Positions 53,553 to 61,076 of a stretch of 64,000 nucleotides of DNA are shown here, piece by piece. The stretch's first letter is position 1; each line of letters begins with the position of its first letter. The position numbers and the translations under genes were made by a program. The notes below the pieces were generated by a model. The model did not search any database, had not been told where the DNA came from, and saw nothing but the letters and a program-made list of their open reading frames with translations. The stretch lies in contig AP024673.1 in the NCBI GenBank assembly GCA_025998675.1, forward strand, positions 895,221 through 959,220, read 5' to 3'. The DNA comes from Fimbriimonadales bacterium. Its GTDB lineage: Bacteria > Armatimonadota > Fimbriimonadia > Fimbriimonadales > GBS-DC.

Positions 53553-55016
53553 TTACTGTTCCAGCACGCGCACGGGTTGCCCGTCGCTGAGCAGGTCCTG
53601 TCCGCGCGTGACGACGGTCTCGCCTGCGCGCACGCCCTCGGCATAAACGACCTGCGTGTTGGTCGCAATCACCTTCAGCGTGCGCTGTTTCGCGACGCCG
53701 TTCTCGACAACGAACACGCGCGTGATTCCGCCCTTCTCCAGCAGGGCGAGTTTGGGCGTGAGCGGCACATTTTTGAATTCGCGGATGAGGATTTCGCCGC
53801 GTGCGAAGAGTCCTGTCTTGAGCGGCAGGTCGCTGGGGTTGGCGAGGCTCACGCGGATGCGCAGGTTGCGCGCCTGGTCGGCGACGGCGGGGTAGATGGC
53901 TTCGATGCGCGCGTTGAAGGCGCGGTCGGGGAAGGCGTCCACGCGCACGGAGACGGGCATCCCGACGCGCACGGAGCGCAGCAGCACTTCGGGCAGCGTG
54001 CCCTCAAAGTAAAGCCGATCGAGCGACACGATGCGCGCCACGGGCGTGCCCGCGCCTGCGACGACGCCCACTTCAACCAGACGCTGGGCGACCACGCCAT
54101 CGAACGGGGCGCGAATCACGGTGTCGGCGAGTTGCTGGCGCAGCAGGGCGAGGCTCGCCTGAGCTTGCTGGAGCGCGGCGCGCGCGGCTTCCACGCGGCG
54201 CTGCGCCAGTTCGTCCTGCGCTTTGCCCAGAGTCGCCTGACGATACGCCTCCTCTGCCTGGCGCACGGCTTGCTCGGCGGCTTCAATCTCCTCCTGACGC
54301 GGTCCCTCGCGCACGAGGCTGAGCGCTTCTTCCGCCTGACGCAGTTGCGCGCGCGCCGCCTCGAACGCCGTCTGCGCCGAGTCGAGCTGCTGCTTGGGGA
54401 TTGCGCCCTGCTGATAGAGTTGCTGGGCGCGTTCGTAGTTGGCGCGGGCGAGTTCGAAGTTCGCGCGGGCGGCGGCGACCGCTTGCTCCGCCTGCTGGCG
54501 CTCCTGCGGACGCGCGCCAGTCTGCAGCGCACGCAGGCGGGCGCGCGCCGACTCCAGCGCGGCTTTCGCGGCGCGAATCTGCGCGTCCGTCTGGTCGGGC
54601 TGCGTGCGGGCGGCAATCTCCGCCTGACGCAGGTTCGACTCCGCCGCGCGCACCGCCGCCTCCGCCTGCCGAATCTGCAGGTTCAGGTCGGTCGCATCCT
54701 GCACCGCCAGCACATCCCCCTTGCGCACGCGCTGCCCTTCCAGCACGGGCGCCTCGATAATCCTGCCCCCCAGCTTGGTCGCGACGGTCGTGTCGTTGTA
54801 CGATTGCAGTTCGCCCGTGACCGAGGCGGTCTCGAACAGGTTGCCCGATTCGATGGTAGCAACGGCGACGGTGACGGCGGCGGCTTCGCTGGCTTGCGCT
54901 TGCGGCGCCGGCGCGCCGCCTCCTCCTCCGCGCCCACACCCTGCCATCACTATCGCAAGCGATGCAACCATCGATACGATACCGTACTGGCTCCATCGTC
55001 GGGTAATCGGTTTCAT
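53553..55016 (-). CDS. RND periplasmic adaptor lipoprotein
   Basis: A 487-residue membrane-fusion protein. The signal ends in the lipobox VMAGC, so it is probably a lipoprotein. A glycine-rich spacer and a split biotinyl-lipoyl domain (LGGRIIEAPVLEGQRVRKGDVLAVQD / ADTVIRAPFDGVVAQRLVEVG) follow, with a very long Ala/Gln/Arg-rich coiled-coil hairpin between them (about 105-300). A beta-barrel (PVSVRVDAFPDRAFNARIEAIYP) and membrane-proximal domain end it. ATG 55016 has an AGGAGGAG site. Bridges the RND pump to the TolC-like channel. Confidence 0.92.
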   Translation of the reverse strand: MKPITRRWSQYGIVSMVASLAIVMAGCGRGGGGGAPAPQAQASEAAAVTVAVATIESGNLFETASVTGELQSYNDTTVATKLGGRIIEAPVLEGQRVRKGDVLAVQDATDLNLQIRQAEAAVRAAESNLRQAEIAARTQPDQTDAQIRAAKAALESARARLRALQTGARPQERQQAEQAVAAARANFELARANYERAQQLYQQGAIPKQQLDSAQTAFEAARAQLRQAEEALSLVREGPRQEEIEAAEQAVRQAEEAYRQATLGKAQDELAQRRVEAARAALQQAQASLALLRQQLADTVIRAPFDGVVAQRLVEVGVVAGAGTPVARIVSLDRLYFEGTLPEVLLRSVRVGMPVSVRVDAFPDRAFNARIEAIYPAVADQARNLRIRVSLANPSDLPLKTGLFARGEILIREFKNVPLTPKLALLEKGGITRVFVVENGVAKQRTLKVIATNTQVVYAEGVRAGETVVTRGQDLLSDGQPVRVLEQ

Positions 55017-55030
55017 AGTCTCCTCCTGCA

Positions 55031-56344
55031 TTACAAGCGTGTGTACTGCGTATCGATCGCGCCCACCGCACGCAGCAGCGCGGCGTAGGCGTCCAGATAG
55101 TCAAACTGGGCGTTCACGAGGTTCGTCTGCGCCTGCGTGAAGGCGAGTTCAGCGTCGCTGATTTCGAGCTGGGGCGAGACGCCCGCCTCGAAGCGCACGC
55201 GCGCCAGTCGCAGCGCCTCCGTCGCCTGTTCCAGCCCCTTCTGGGCGACTGCAAGCCGCTTCTGGGCGTCCTGCAGGTTCAGGTACGCCTGACGCACCTC
55301 CAAGGCGACGCCCTCTTTCGCCTGTTGCAGGCGCAACTCGGCGATTTGCAGCTCGTCGCGCGCCTGCGCCTCGCGCGCGCGCGTAATCCCGCCGTCCCAG
55401 ATGGGCACGGACAGCACGGCGACGCCTGTGTAGGTCTCGCGGCGCGGGTTGAACGCCGAGGTGTTCAGGTTGAAGTCCGCCTGACCCGTCAGCACGATGC
55501 TGGGCAGCACGCCGCGTCGGGCGACCTGAATGTTCACCTGCGCCAGCTCCACGCCCCGTTGCGCGGCGAGGATTTCGGGGCGGTTCTGGTACGCCTGCTG
55601 AGTCAGCGTCTCCAGCGGTTCGGGCGTCAGTTCGGGCAGGCGTTCGGGCTTGACCACCTGCACGGGCGCGTTCAGGTCGCGTCCCAGCAGGTTGTTCAGC
55701 GCGGCGGCGGCGAGTTCGCGCTGGTTGCGGGCGTTCAGCAGGGCTTGCTCGGCTTGCGCCACGGCGGTCTCAGCGCGCAACAGGTCAAACTGCGCCGCGA
55801 CGCCCGCCTCCACCTGCGCGCGTATCAGGCGCAGCCGCTCCTGCGCGTTGCGCAGCGCCTCTTCCGCCACACGCACGAACTCGTCCGCACGCGCCACGCC
55901 CTGATACGCCTGCACCACCTGCAAAATCGTGTCGTTGCGCGTGCGCTCCAGCTCCAGCTCGCTCAGGTTCAGAGTCACACTTGCCGCGCGCACCGCCGCC
56001 CGCACAATCCCGCTGATGTCCACCACCTGCGTCAGCGTGATGCGCGCCGTGCGGTTCTCGAGGTTGCCCAGCCGAACCGTTTGCGGTCCGAACTGCGCCT
56101 GTGCGACGCGGTCAAAACGGGTGTAGGTCGCGTTGCCCTGTATCGTGAAGTTGGCGTTGCTGCGCGCCTCGCGGAGCGCGTTGCGGGTTCTGTCGACGCT
56201 CAGTGCGCTAATCTGTACCGCGCGGTTGTTTTTCAGCGCGAGCGACACCGCCTCCTGAAGCGTGAGCGGCTCGCCTGACTGCCCATACGCGCCCGCAGCG
56301 GCAGCCGCCGCCAGCCCAAGCCACAATCCTATGCGCGCCTTCAT
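55031..56344 (-). CDS. TolC-family outer-membrane efflux protein
   Basis: A 437-residue TolC-type protein. The signal peptide is MKARIGLWLGLAAAAAAGAYGQ. Two OEP repeats, each helical hairpin plus strands, are visible: LTLQEAVSLALKNNRAVQISAL...AAALNNLLGRDL and LETLTQQAYQNRPEILAAQRGVELAQVNIQVARRGVLPSIVLTGQ...SVPIWDGG. It presumes a diderm envelope. ATG 56344 overlaps the tetR stop as ATGA. Second gene of the efflux operon. Confidence 0.93.
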   Translation of the reverse strand: MKARIGLWLGLAAAAAAGAYGQSGEPLTLQEAVSLALKNNRAVQISALSVDRTRNALREARSNANFTIQGNATYTRFDRVAQAQFGPQTVRLGNLENRTARITLTQVVDISGIVRAAVRAASVTLNLSELELERTRNDTILQVVQAYQGVARADEFVRVAEEALRNAQERLRLIRAQVEAGVAAQFDLLRAETAVAQAEQALLNARNQRELAAAALNNLLGRDLNAPVQVVKPERLPELTPEPLETLTQQAYQNRPEILAAQRGVELAQVNIQVARRGVLPSIVLTGQADFNLNTSAFNPRRETYTGVAVLSVPIWDGGITRAREAQARDELQIAELRLQQAKEGVALEVRQAYLNLQDAQKRLAVAQKGLEQATEALRLARVRFEAGVSPQLEISDAELAFTQAQTNLVNAQFDYLDAYAALLRAVGAIDTQYTRL

Positions 56345-56988
56345 CGGTTCTCCTCCTTGATCAGTCGTTCGGGGTTCACAAACGCGGGTTTGTAAAACGC
56401 CAGAATCCGCTCCACAATCTGCTCCAGCGGTTCGTGTTCGCACTCCATCATCCATTCCATCTGGCACAGGCGGTAGAGTCGGATTGCCTGATGCGCCAGC
56501 TCTTCTGGGGAGACATCGGTGCGGTATTCGCCCGTTTGCTGCCCGCGGCGGAAGCCCTCGACGGCGTATTCGGTCGCCTCGCGCACGATGTCCATCACCT
56601 GCGCGCGCAGCTGCTCGCTATTGCATGCGGCGACCATCAGCGAACGGCTCACCAGCAGCGAGCGCGCGTCGCGACGGGCAATAAACAGCATCACCTGCCG
56701 CAGCACCTCCCACTGGCTGGGGGCGTTCTCTGGCGCCAGCGACTCCAGAAACTCGTACACCTCGTCGGCGAGGTCGCGGATGTAGGCGTGCAGCAGATGC
56801 TCTTTGGTCGGGAAGTAGGTGAAGAAGGTGCCTTTGGCGACATCGGCGAGTTCGGTGATTTCCTCGACGGTCACCTGTTCAAAGGGTTTCTGCTGCATCA
56901 ACGCGAGGGCCGCCTCGATGAGCCGCTGGCGCGTCTCCTCTCGGCGGCGCTCGCGTCGACTCGGACGGGTTAACGATGGTTTGCTCAT
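56341..56988 (-). CDS. TetR-family repressor of the efflux operon
   Basis: A 215-residue TetR regulator. The N-terminal helix-turn-helix is RQRLIEAALALMQQKPFEQVTVEEITELADVAKGTFFTYFPTKEHLLHAYI. The C-terminal half is an all-helical ligand and dimer domain. A TTG 12 bases upstream could also start, but ATG 56988 is chosen. First gene of tetR-tolC-adaptor-RND and preceded by a palindromic operator that overlaps the expected transcription start, so autoregulation released by a pump substrate is likely. Confidence 0.93.
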   Translation of the reverse strand: MSKPSLTRPSRRERRREETRQRLIEAALALMQQKPFEQVTVEEITELADVAKGTFFTYFPTKEHLLHAYIRDLADEVYEFLESLAPENAPSQWEVLRQVMLFIARRDARSLLVSRSLMVAACNSEQLRAQVMDIVREATEYAVEGFRRGQQTGEYRTDVSPEELAHQAIRLYRLCQMEWMMECEHEPLEQIVERILAFYKPAFVNPERLIKEENR

Positions 56989-57025
56989 AGCGCGTGCCAA
57001 CCTTCAGTCTAACGCTGTTTAGGAT

Positions 57026-57051
57026 ACCGACGGTCAATCATGACCATCGGT
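57026..57051. promoter_or_regulatory. TetR operator candidate
   Basis: ACCGACGGTCA-ATCA-TGACCATCGGT, an 11-4-11 palindrome with a single mismatch, located immediately downstream of the -10. A partial further half-site (GGTCAGACCG) lies at about 57067-57076. Confidence 0.8.
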
Positions 57052-57055
57052 CAAG

Positions 57056-57085
57056 ATTATACCACAGGTCAGACCGATTTGTCAA
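57056..57085 (-). promoter_or_regulatory. Consensus promoter of the efflux operon
   Basis: Minus-strand TTGACA (57080-57085) and TATAAT (57056-57061), 18-base spacer. Transcription would begin near 57049, inside the operator. Confidence 0.85.
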
Positions 57086-57096
57086 GGGGTATGGGG

Positions 57097-57385
57097 CTTA
57101 AGGGGGAGGTTTTTTCGCAACCTGCCTGTAGAGAAGACGGCGAAAGCCGTTCCTATCCAACCAAGCCGACCTGCGTCGGCTCAGCCCCCCAGCCACCGCA
57201 GGCAGGGTGTAGGGGCGCACGGCTGTGCGCCCCTACATAACCACGCGCCCCTGCAAAAGGCAACAGCCCGCGCAGGCAGGCTTCGTGTTGTAGGAACGGC
57301 TTCAGCAGTCGTGCGAACGCGCGCGTTTCCATATTCTGGGTACGCCCCCCCACGGCGCACACCTCAAAAAAACTACCCCTCTAAG
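57097..57385. mobile_element. Possible MITE or IS remnant with IS4-like ends
   Basis: The left end CTTAAGGGGGAGGTTTTTTC continues as CGCA, like the right end of the IS at 13631. The right end read inward is CTTAGAGGGGTAGTTTTTTT. Both resemble the 20-bp repeat of that IS but have diverged. The ~289-base interior has no gene; it holds an AGCCGA/TCGGCT stem, a palindromic repeat at 57209-57236 and a run of C. No convincing target duplication is visible. The right end supplies the stop codon of the helicase gene. Confidence 0.5.
57209..57236. repeat. Interspersed palindromic repeat
   Basis: Arms GTAGGGGCGCAC and GTGCGCCCCTAC around a 4-base loop, a relative of the two units at 22905-22975. Confidence 0.7.
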
Positions 57386-60300
57386 AGGGTAACTCCTCCG
57401 GTCGCCAAAGTCCCATCGAGCAGACAATCTGCGGGTCAGGCAGGGACGGTTCGGAGTCGGCGGCGACCTCGCAGAGTCGGTCGTTGTCGGCGTAATGGCA
57501 GAGCATCTCCAGCAACGCCTCGTTGGCGACGCCGAGCTTCATCTGGCGTCGGAGCGCGTCCTCGGCGGCGCGCTTGAGCGGGTAGCGATGGAGCAGCTCC
57601 AGCAGGCGGTCGATTTGCCGCTGCTGATCGAGCGAGAAGAGGGTGCGGTTCTGGGCGAGTTGCGCGCGCCACTGCTTGAGGCGCTCGTAGAGTTTGCGCC
57701 GCGCGCTGCGCAGGGTTCCGAGCTGTCCGCCCAGCAGCGCCTGCTCCTGTTGCACAATCTGGAAGCACTGCTGCACGAGGGTGTGGTGCTTCTGGGCGCG
57801 GGGCATGGGGGGCGCGTCGGGCGCGCACGCCGCCGCACGAAAGACGCCCGCCAGCGACTGCGACACGAGGGCGCCCTGCGCGTCCACATACACCAGCGTA
57901 TCGCTCCCGTCGGGGAAGCGCAGGTAGGTAATCACGCCCGAAGGTTGCACGCGCGGGTCGGCGGTTTCGGGCACGGCGCGCGTGGCGGCGACGACCTTCG
58001 GAAGCGCGAGCGCCGCTTTCTGGTCGGCTTTCGATGCGCTGTTCCACACCTGCAACGCGAGGCTGGGCAGGTCGATGTCCTCATCGCGGGAGTCGTCGTC
58101 CAGCACGCCCGCTTTTTCGGTGAACAGGTCGCGCAGGCGCGCGGCGGTTTCCTCTTCAAAAAACACCTCGTCCGTGCCAATCACTTCCTGATTCGCCTGC
58201 AGGCGTTCCACCAGCCGCTGGCGCAGGCGGATGATGCGCTCCACGCCGTCGGCGGGCAGAAACGAGTAGACGAGAATCGTGTCGTGCTGCTGCCCGATGC
58301 GGTCGACGCGCCCCGCACGCTGGATCAGACGGATAATCGCCCAAGGCAGGTCGTAGTTCACCACGATATGCGCGTCCTGCAGATTCTGTCCCTCCGCCAG
58401 CACATCGGTGGCAATCAGCACGCGCAGCTCGGTCTGATTGGGGGGCAAGCCCCCGCTGGAGCGGGGGCTAAATCGGCGCGCGACCATGTAGGGGTCATTC
58501 GTATCGCTGGCGACGACGTCGAGGTCGGCAATCCCACGCTGGCGGAGCTGCTCGCCCAGATAGCGTGCGGTGTCGGCGAACTGGGTGAAGATGAGCACCT
58601 TCTCGTTGGGGTGCTGCTGAGTCAGCAGACGGTAGAGCGCGTCCAGCTTGGCGTCGGCGCTGGGGTTCCAGTCGCCCGCGCGATTCAGCACATCCAGCAG
58701 CTTCTGGGCGTCGTCCAGCAGGTGTTGCTTCAAGTCGGCGGTGAAGAAGCGGGCGTCGAGCCAGCGAAACCGCCCGGCGTTGGCGCGGTAGCGTTCGTAG
58801 GTGCGCTGGGCGGCGGCGCGATAGGCGTCCAGCGTGCGCCCAGAAGGCGTTTCAGGCACATCGGACGCCGCGTCGCCGGCGTCGTCCTCGTCGGGCTCGG
58901 CAAGCAGCTCGGCGTCGGAATCGCTGAGGGCGGTGTCCAGCAGCGCGGCGTCCTGCGCGCCGATAGGGAGAGGCAGGTTGTTCTCCAGCGCATGAAGCGT
59001 CACAAGGTTGCGCACGATGTGGCGCTCGACCGAAAGCAGGAAGCTGTAGCCGCTCGATTCGAGGCGCTTGAACAGATTCGTGCGCGAGAAGCCAATCAGC
59101 CGTCGCCCCGCGCGAGCCAGATTCTCCAGCAGGCGTTTTTCGGCGTCGCTGGCTGTGGCGTCGGCGTTCGGGCGGAGGTAGTTCGCCAGCCCGTAGCGCG
59201 GGAGCGTGAGCGACTCAATCACGCGCACCACCGACTCGCTGAAGAGGCGGGCATACTGGTCGTCAGGGTTCTGTTCGTCGATGGGAAACGCCATGCGCTT
59301 GGGCTGGCGCACGGGGAAATATTTCCTTTGCCCGTTCAGCAGCACATAGTAGCGTCCGATTTGCTCGTCGTAGTGGGCGTAGTGGCGTATGATGAACTGG
59401 CGCGTGCGGCGCACCAGGTACAGACGCATCAGGTCGCGCCAGTCGTCGGGCGAGTTGCTCACCTCGAATGCGCGCAGGCTGGTGGGCAGGGCGCGATAGG
59501 TCGCGACGAAGTCCGCCTCGTTTTTGCCTGCGTCCGCCCACCACTGAAAGAATCGTTCGGGGCGGATGCGCAGGTCGGCGTCCTCGTCCACAAACAGGCG
59601 CAGCTGGTTGGCGAGGTCGGCAAACTCCTTGTTGTAGGGGGTGGCGGTGAGCAGCAGCACGCGCGGCTCGTTCTGTTCGATGTAGTCGCGGATGGCGCGA
59701 TAGCATTTGCCCTCGCGGTTGCGCAGGTTGTGGCTCTCGTCGATAATCAGCAGGCGGTAGCGGGGCAGGCGCGGCAACTCCTGGATGGCTCTGCCGATGG
59801 AGAGCACGCGCCCGGTAATCTGGTACTGCTGGAGGTGCCACTCCCACATCGGCACAAGGGCGGGCGGGCACAGCACGAGGGTGTTCACATCGGCGTCTTC
59901 CTGAAGGATGCGCGCGATGGCGGTCGCCATCAGCGTCTTGCCCAGCCCGACCACATCGCCCAGCAGCACGCCCCCGCGCCGATGAAGATAGTGAACCGCC
60001 AGGGAGACCGCCGCCGCCTGAAAATCGAGCAACACATTCTCGAACAGTTTCGGCATCTGGAAGGCATGCTCGCCCTGACGCGCCTCCTCGCACAGGTGAT
60101 ACGCCATCTTGAGGTAGACATGGTAGGGGCGCACGAGGTCCTCACGCGCCCAGCTGGTCTCGATAATCTCCGCCAGTGTGTCAGTGAGGTCGATCGCCTC
60201 CGGGTCGTTCCAGCGGTCGTTGAACCACTGGAGAAGTTTCTGGGCGGCGTCCTGTTCCACCACATCCACATTCAGCTCGCCCTGATGCTTCAGCCCTGCG

Positions 60301-60797
60301 AGGGTGAGGTTGCTGCTGCCCACGAAGCCGATGAGCGGCGCCACGGCGTCGGGGCGCTGCACCAGATAGAGTTTCGCGTGCAGGGGGTGCTTGAGAAACG
60401 CCTTGACGAACACCTTACGCTGGCGGAGCTGGCGCGCCAGCTGGCGCAGGGTGCGCTCCGCCTCGTCGGTGGGCACGCCGAACTCGATTTGCTCCTTGAA
60501 ACTCTCGGTCAGACGGCGCACCATCCGCGCGCGCGTCGGTCCGTCGAGCGTCGGCGACTCGCGCGTCAGGCGATAAAGCTGCTTCATCTCCTCCTCAGGC
60601 GGGCGATGCATGCCCACCAGCAGGCGGCAGGCGCGATCTTCGTCCCCACCCTCCAGCCGCTCCACCAGGTCGGATAGCTGATCCCAGCCACGCAGGTTCA
60701 AATAGCCCACACAGAAGGAGCAGGCGACCGCCTCGGTCATCACCTGCTGGAGCCCGTCCGTGAGCCGTTGCTCGATATTATCGAAAATCCGCGGCAT
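57381..60797 (-). CDS. PLD-like and SNF2-family helicase, putative defence protein
   Basis: A 1,138-residue protein. The N-terminal ~200 residues are phospholipase D-like (HAKLYLVQ at about 140-147 and GFVGSSNLTLAGL). A SNF2-type helicase follows: motif I LLGDVVGLGKTLMA (about 278-291), II LLIIDESHNLRN, III LLLTATPYN, V VLIATDVLAEGQNLQ and VI IQRAGRVDRIGQ. A long C-terminal region comes after. DNA translocation with the PLD part as nuclease or binding module is inferred. ATG 60797 follows GGGAGG. An in-frame palindromic repeat encodes SPRSSGGLPPN before motif V. It is divergent from a DNA methyltransferase gene; the layout recalls DISARM and BREX-like loci. Confidence 0.88.
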   Translation of the reverse strand: MPRIFDNIEQRLTDGLQQVMTEAVACSFCVGYLNLRGWDQLSDLVERLEGGDEDRACRLLVGMHRPPEEEMKQLYRLTRESPTLDGPTRARMVRRLTESFKEQIEFGVPTDEAERTLRQLARQLRQRKVFVKAFLKHPLHAKLYLVQRPDAVAPLIGFVGSSNLTLAGLKHQGELNVDVVEQDAAQKLLQWFNDRWNDPEAIDLTDTLAEIIETSWAREDLVRPYHVYLKMAYHLCEEARQGEHAFQMPKLFENVLLDFQAAAVSLAVHYLHRRGGVLLGDVVGLGKTLMATAIARILQEDADVNTLVLCPPALVPMWEWHLQQYQITGRVLSIGRAIQELPRLPRYRLLIIDESHNLRNREGKCYRAIRDYIEQNEPRVLLLTATPYNKEFADLANQLRLFVDEDADLRIRPERFFQWWADAGKNEADFVATYRALPTSLRAFEVSNSPDDWRDLMRLYLVRRTRQFIIRHYAHYDEQIGRYYVLLNGQRKYFPVRQPKRMAFPIDEQNPDDQYARLFSESVVRVIESLTLPRYGLANYLRPNADATASDAEKRLLENLARAGRRLIGFSRTNLFKRLESSGYSFLLSVERHIVRNLVTLHALENNLPLPIGAQDAALLDTALSDSDAELLAEPDEDDAGDAASDVPETPSGRTLDAYRAAAQRTYERYRANAGRFRWLDARFFTADLKQHLLDDAQKLLDVLNRAGDWNPSADAKLDALYRLLTQQHPNEKVLIFTQFADTARYLGEQLRQRGIADLDVVASDTNDPYMVARRFSPRSSGGLPPNQTELRVLIATDVLAEGQNLQDAHIVVNYDLPWAIIRLIQRAGRVDRIGQQHDTILVYSFLPADGVERIIRLRQRLVERLQANQEVIGTDEVFFEEETAARLRDLFTEKAGVLDDDSRDEDIDLPSLALQVWNSASKADQKAALALPKVVAATRAVPETADPRVQPSGVITYLRFPDGSDTLVYVDAQGALVSQSLAGVFRAAACAPDAPPMPRAQKHHTLVQQCFQIVQQEQALLGGQLGTLRSARRKLYERLKQWRAQLAQNRTLFSLDQQRQIDRLLELLHRYPLKRAAEDALRRQMKLGVANEALLEMLCHYADNDRLCEVAADSEPSLPDPQIVCSMGLWRPEELPS
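58448..58469. repeat. Palindromic repeat inside the helicase gene
   Basis: AGCCCCCGCT and AGCGGGGGCT form a perfect 10-bp stem with a 2-base loop; flanking bases extend G/C runs. Translated in frame it gives about a dozen residues (SPRSSGGLPPN) between the third and fifth helicase motifs. Confidence 0.75.
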
Positions 60798-60812
60798 GCG
60801 CCTCCCTCTGCT

Positions 60813-60827
60813 GAGAGAAGGATACCC
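60813..60827 (-). promoter_or_regulatory. Shared leader motif, helicase side
   Basis: GGGTATCCTTCTCTC on the minus strand, 30 bases before the helicase ATG. The same first 12 bases occur before the divergent methyltransferase gene. TATCCT may act as -10 or the whole motif as an operator. Confidence 0.55.
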
Positions 60828-60874
60828 TAAGTGCCTTTGCGCTACATTTGCAACATGTGCGCAAAGCGCCGTCC

Positions 60875-60928
60875 GTATGAAGTGCGGAAGCGGAGCTTCC
60901 GCGCGGCTGAAGCTCCCGCTTCCGCACT
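60875..60928. repeat. Interspersed palindromic repeat between the defence genes
   Basis: Arms AGTGCGGAAGCGGAGCTTC (60881-60899) and GAAGCTCCCGCTTCCGCACT (60909-60928) pair almost perfectly. The left part matches 35271-35299. A second hairpin (GCACGCC/GGCGCGTGC) follows to about 60976. Confidence 0.75.
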
Positions 60929-61036
60929 CCATAGTCGCAGGGTGCGGGCAACAAGCACGCCTCTGCAGGCGCGTGCGAGGCAATTAACGAACTCTGACCG
61001 CGTAGTTGGTATTAAACCTCCCTAACAAACCCTATC

Positions 61037-61051
61037 GGGTATCCTTCTATC
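61037..61051 (+). promoter_or_regulatory. Shared leader motif, methyltransferase side
   Basis: GGGTATCCTTCTATC 40 bases before the methyltransferase ATG; 14 of 15 bases equal the helicase-side motif in inverted orientation. CAGAGGG precedes both starts. Confidence 0.55.
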
Positions 61052-61076
61052 ATCCGATAATCACAGAGGGTGCGCC

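Noticed and set aside
57086-57396. Target-site duplication around the possible MITE (GGGGTATGGGG and AGGGTAACTCC).
   Set aside because: Only about five of eleven bases agree, so it is not a convincing duplication.
57495-60677. A 1,060-codon open frame antisense to the helicase, and similar long antisense frames such as 28-1494, 4193-6169, 46186-47499 and 47530-49302.
   Set aside because: All mirror well-recognised genes on the other strand in G+C-rich DNA, have no domain pattern or ribosome site, and show Arg/His/Gln-rich translations typical of shadow frames.
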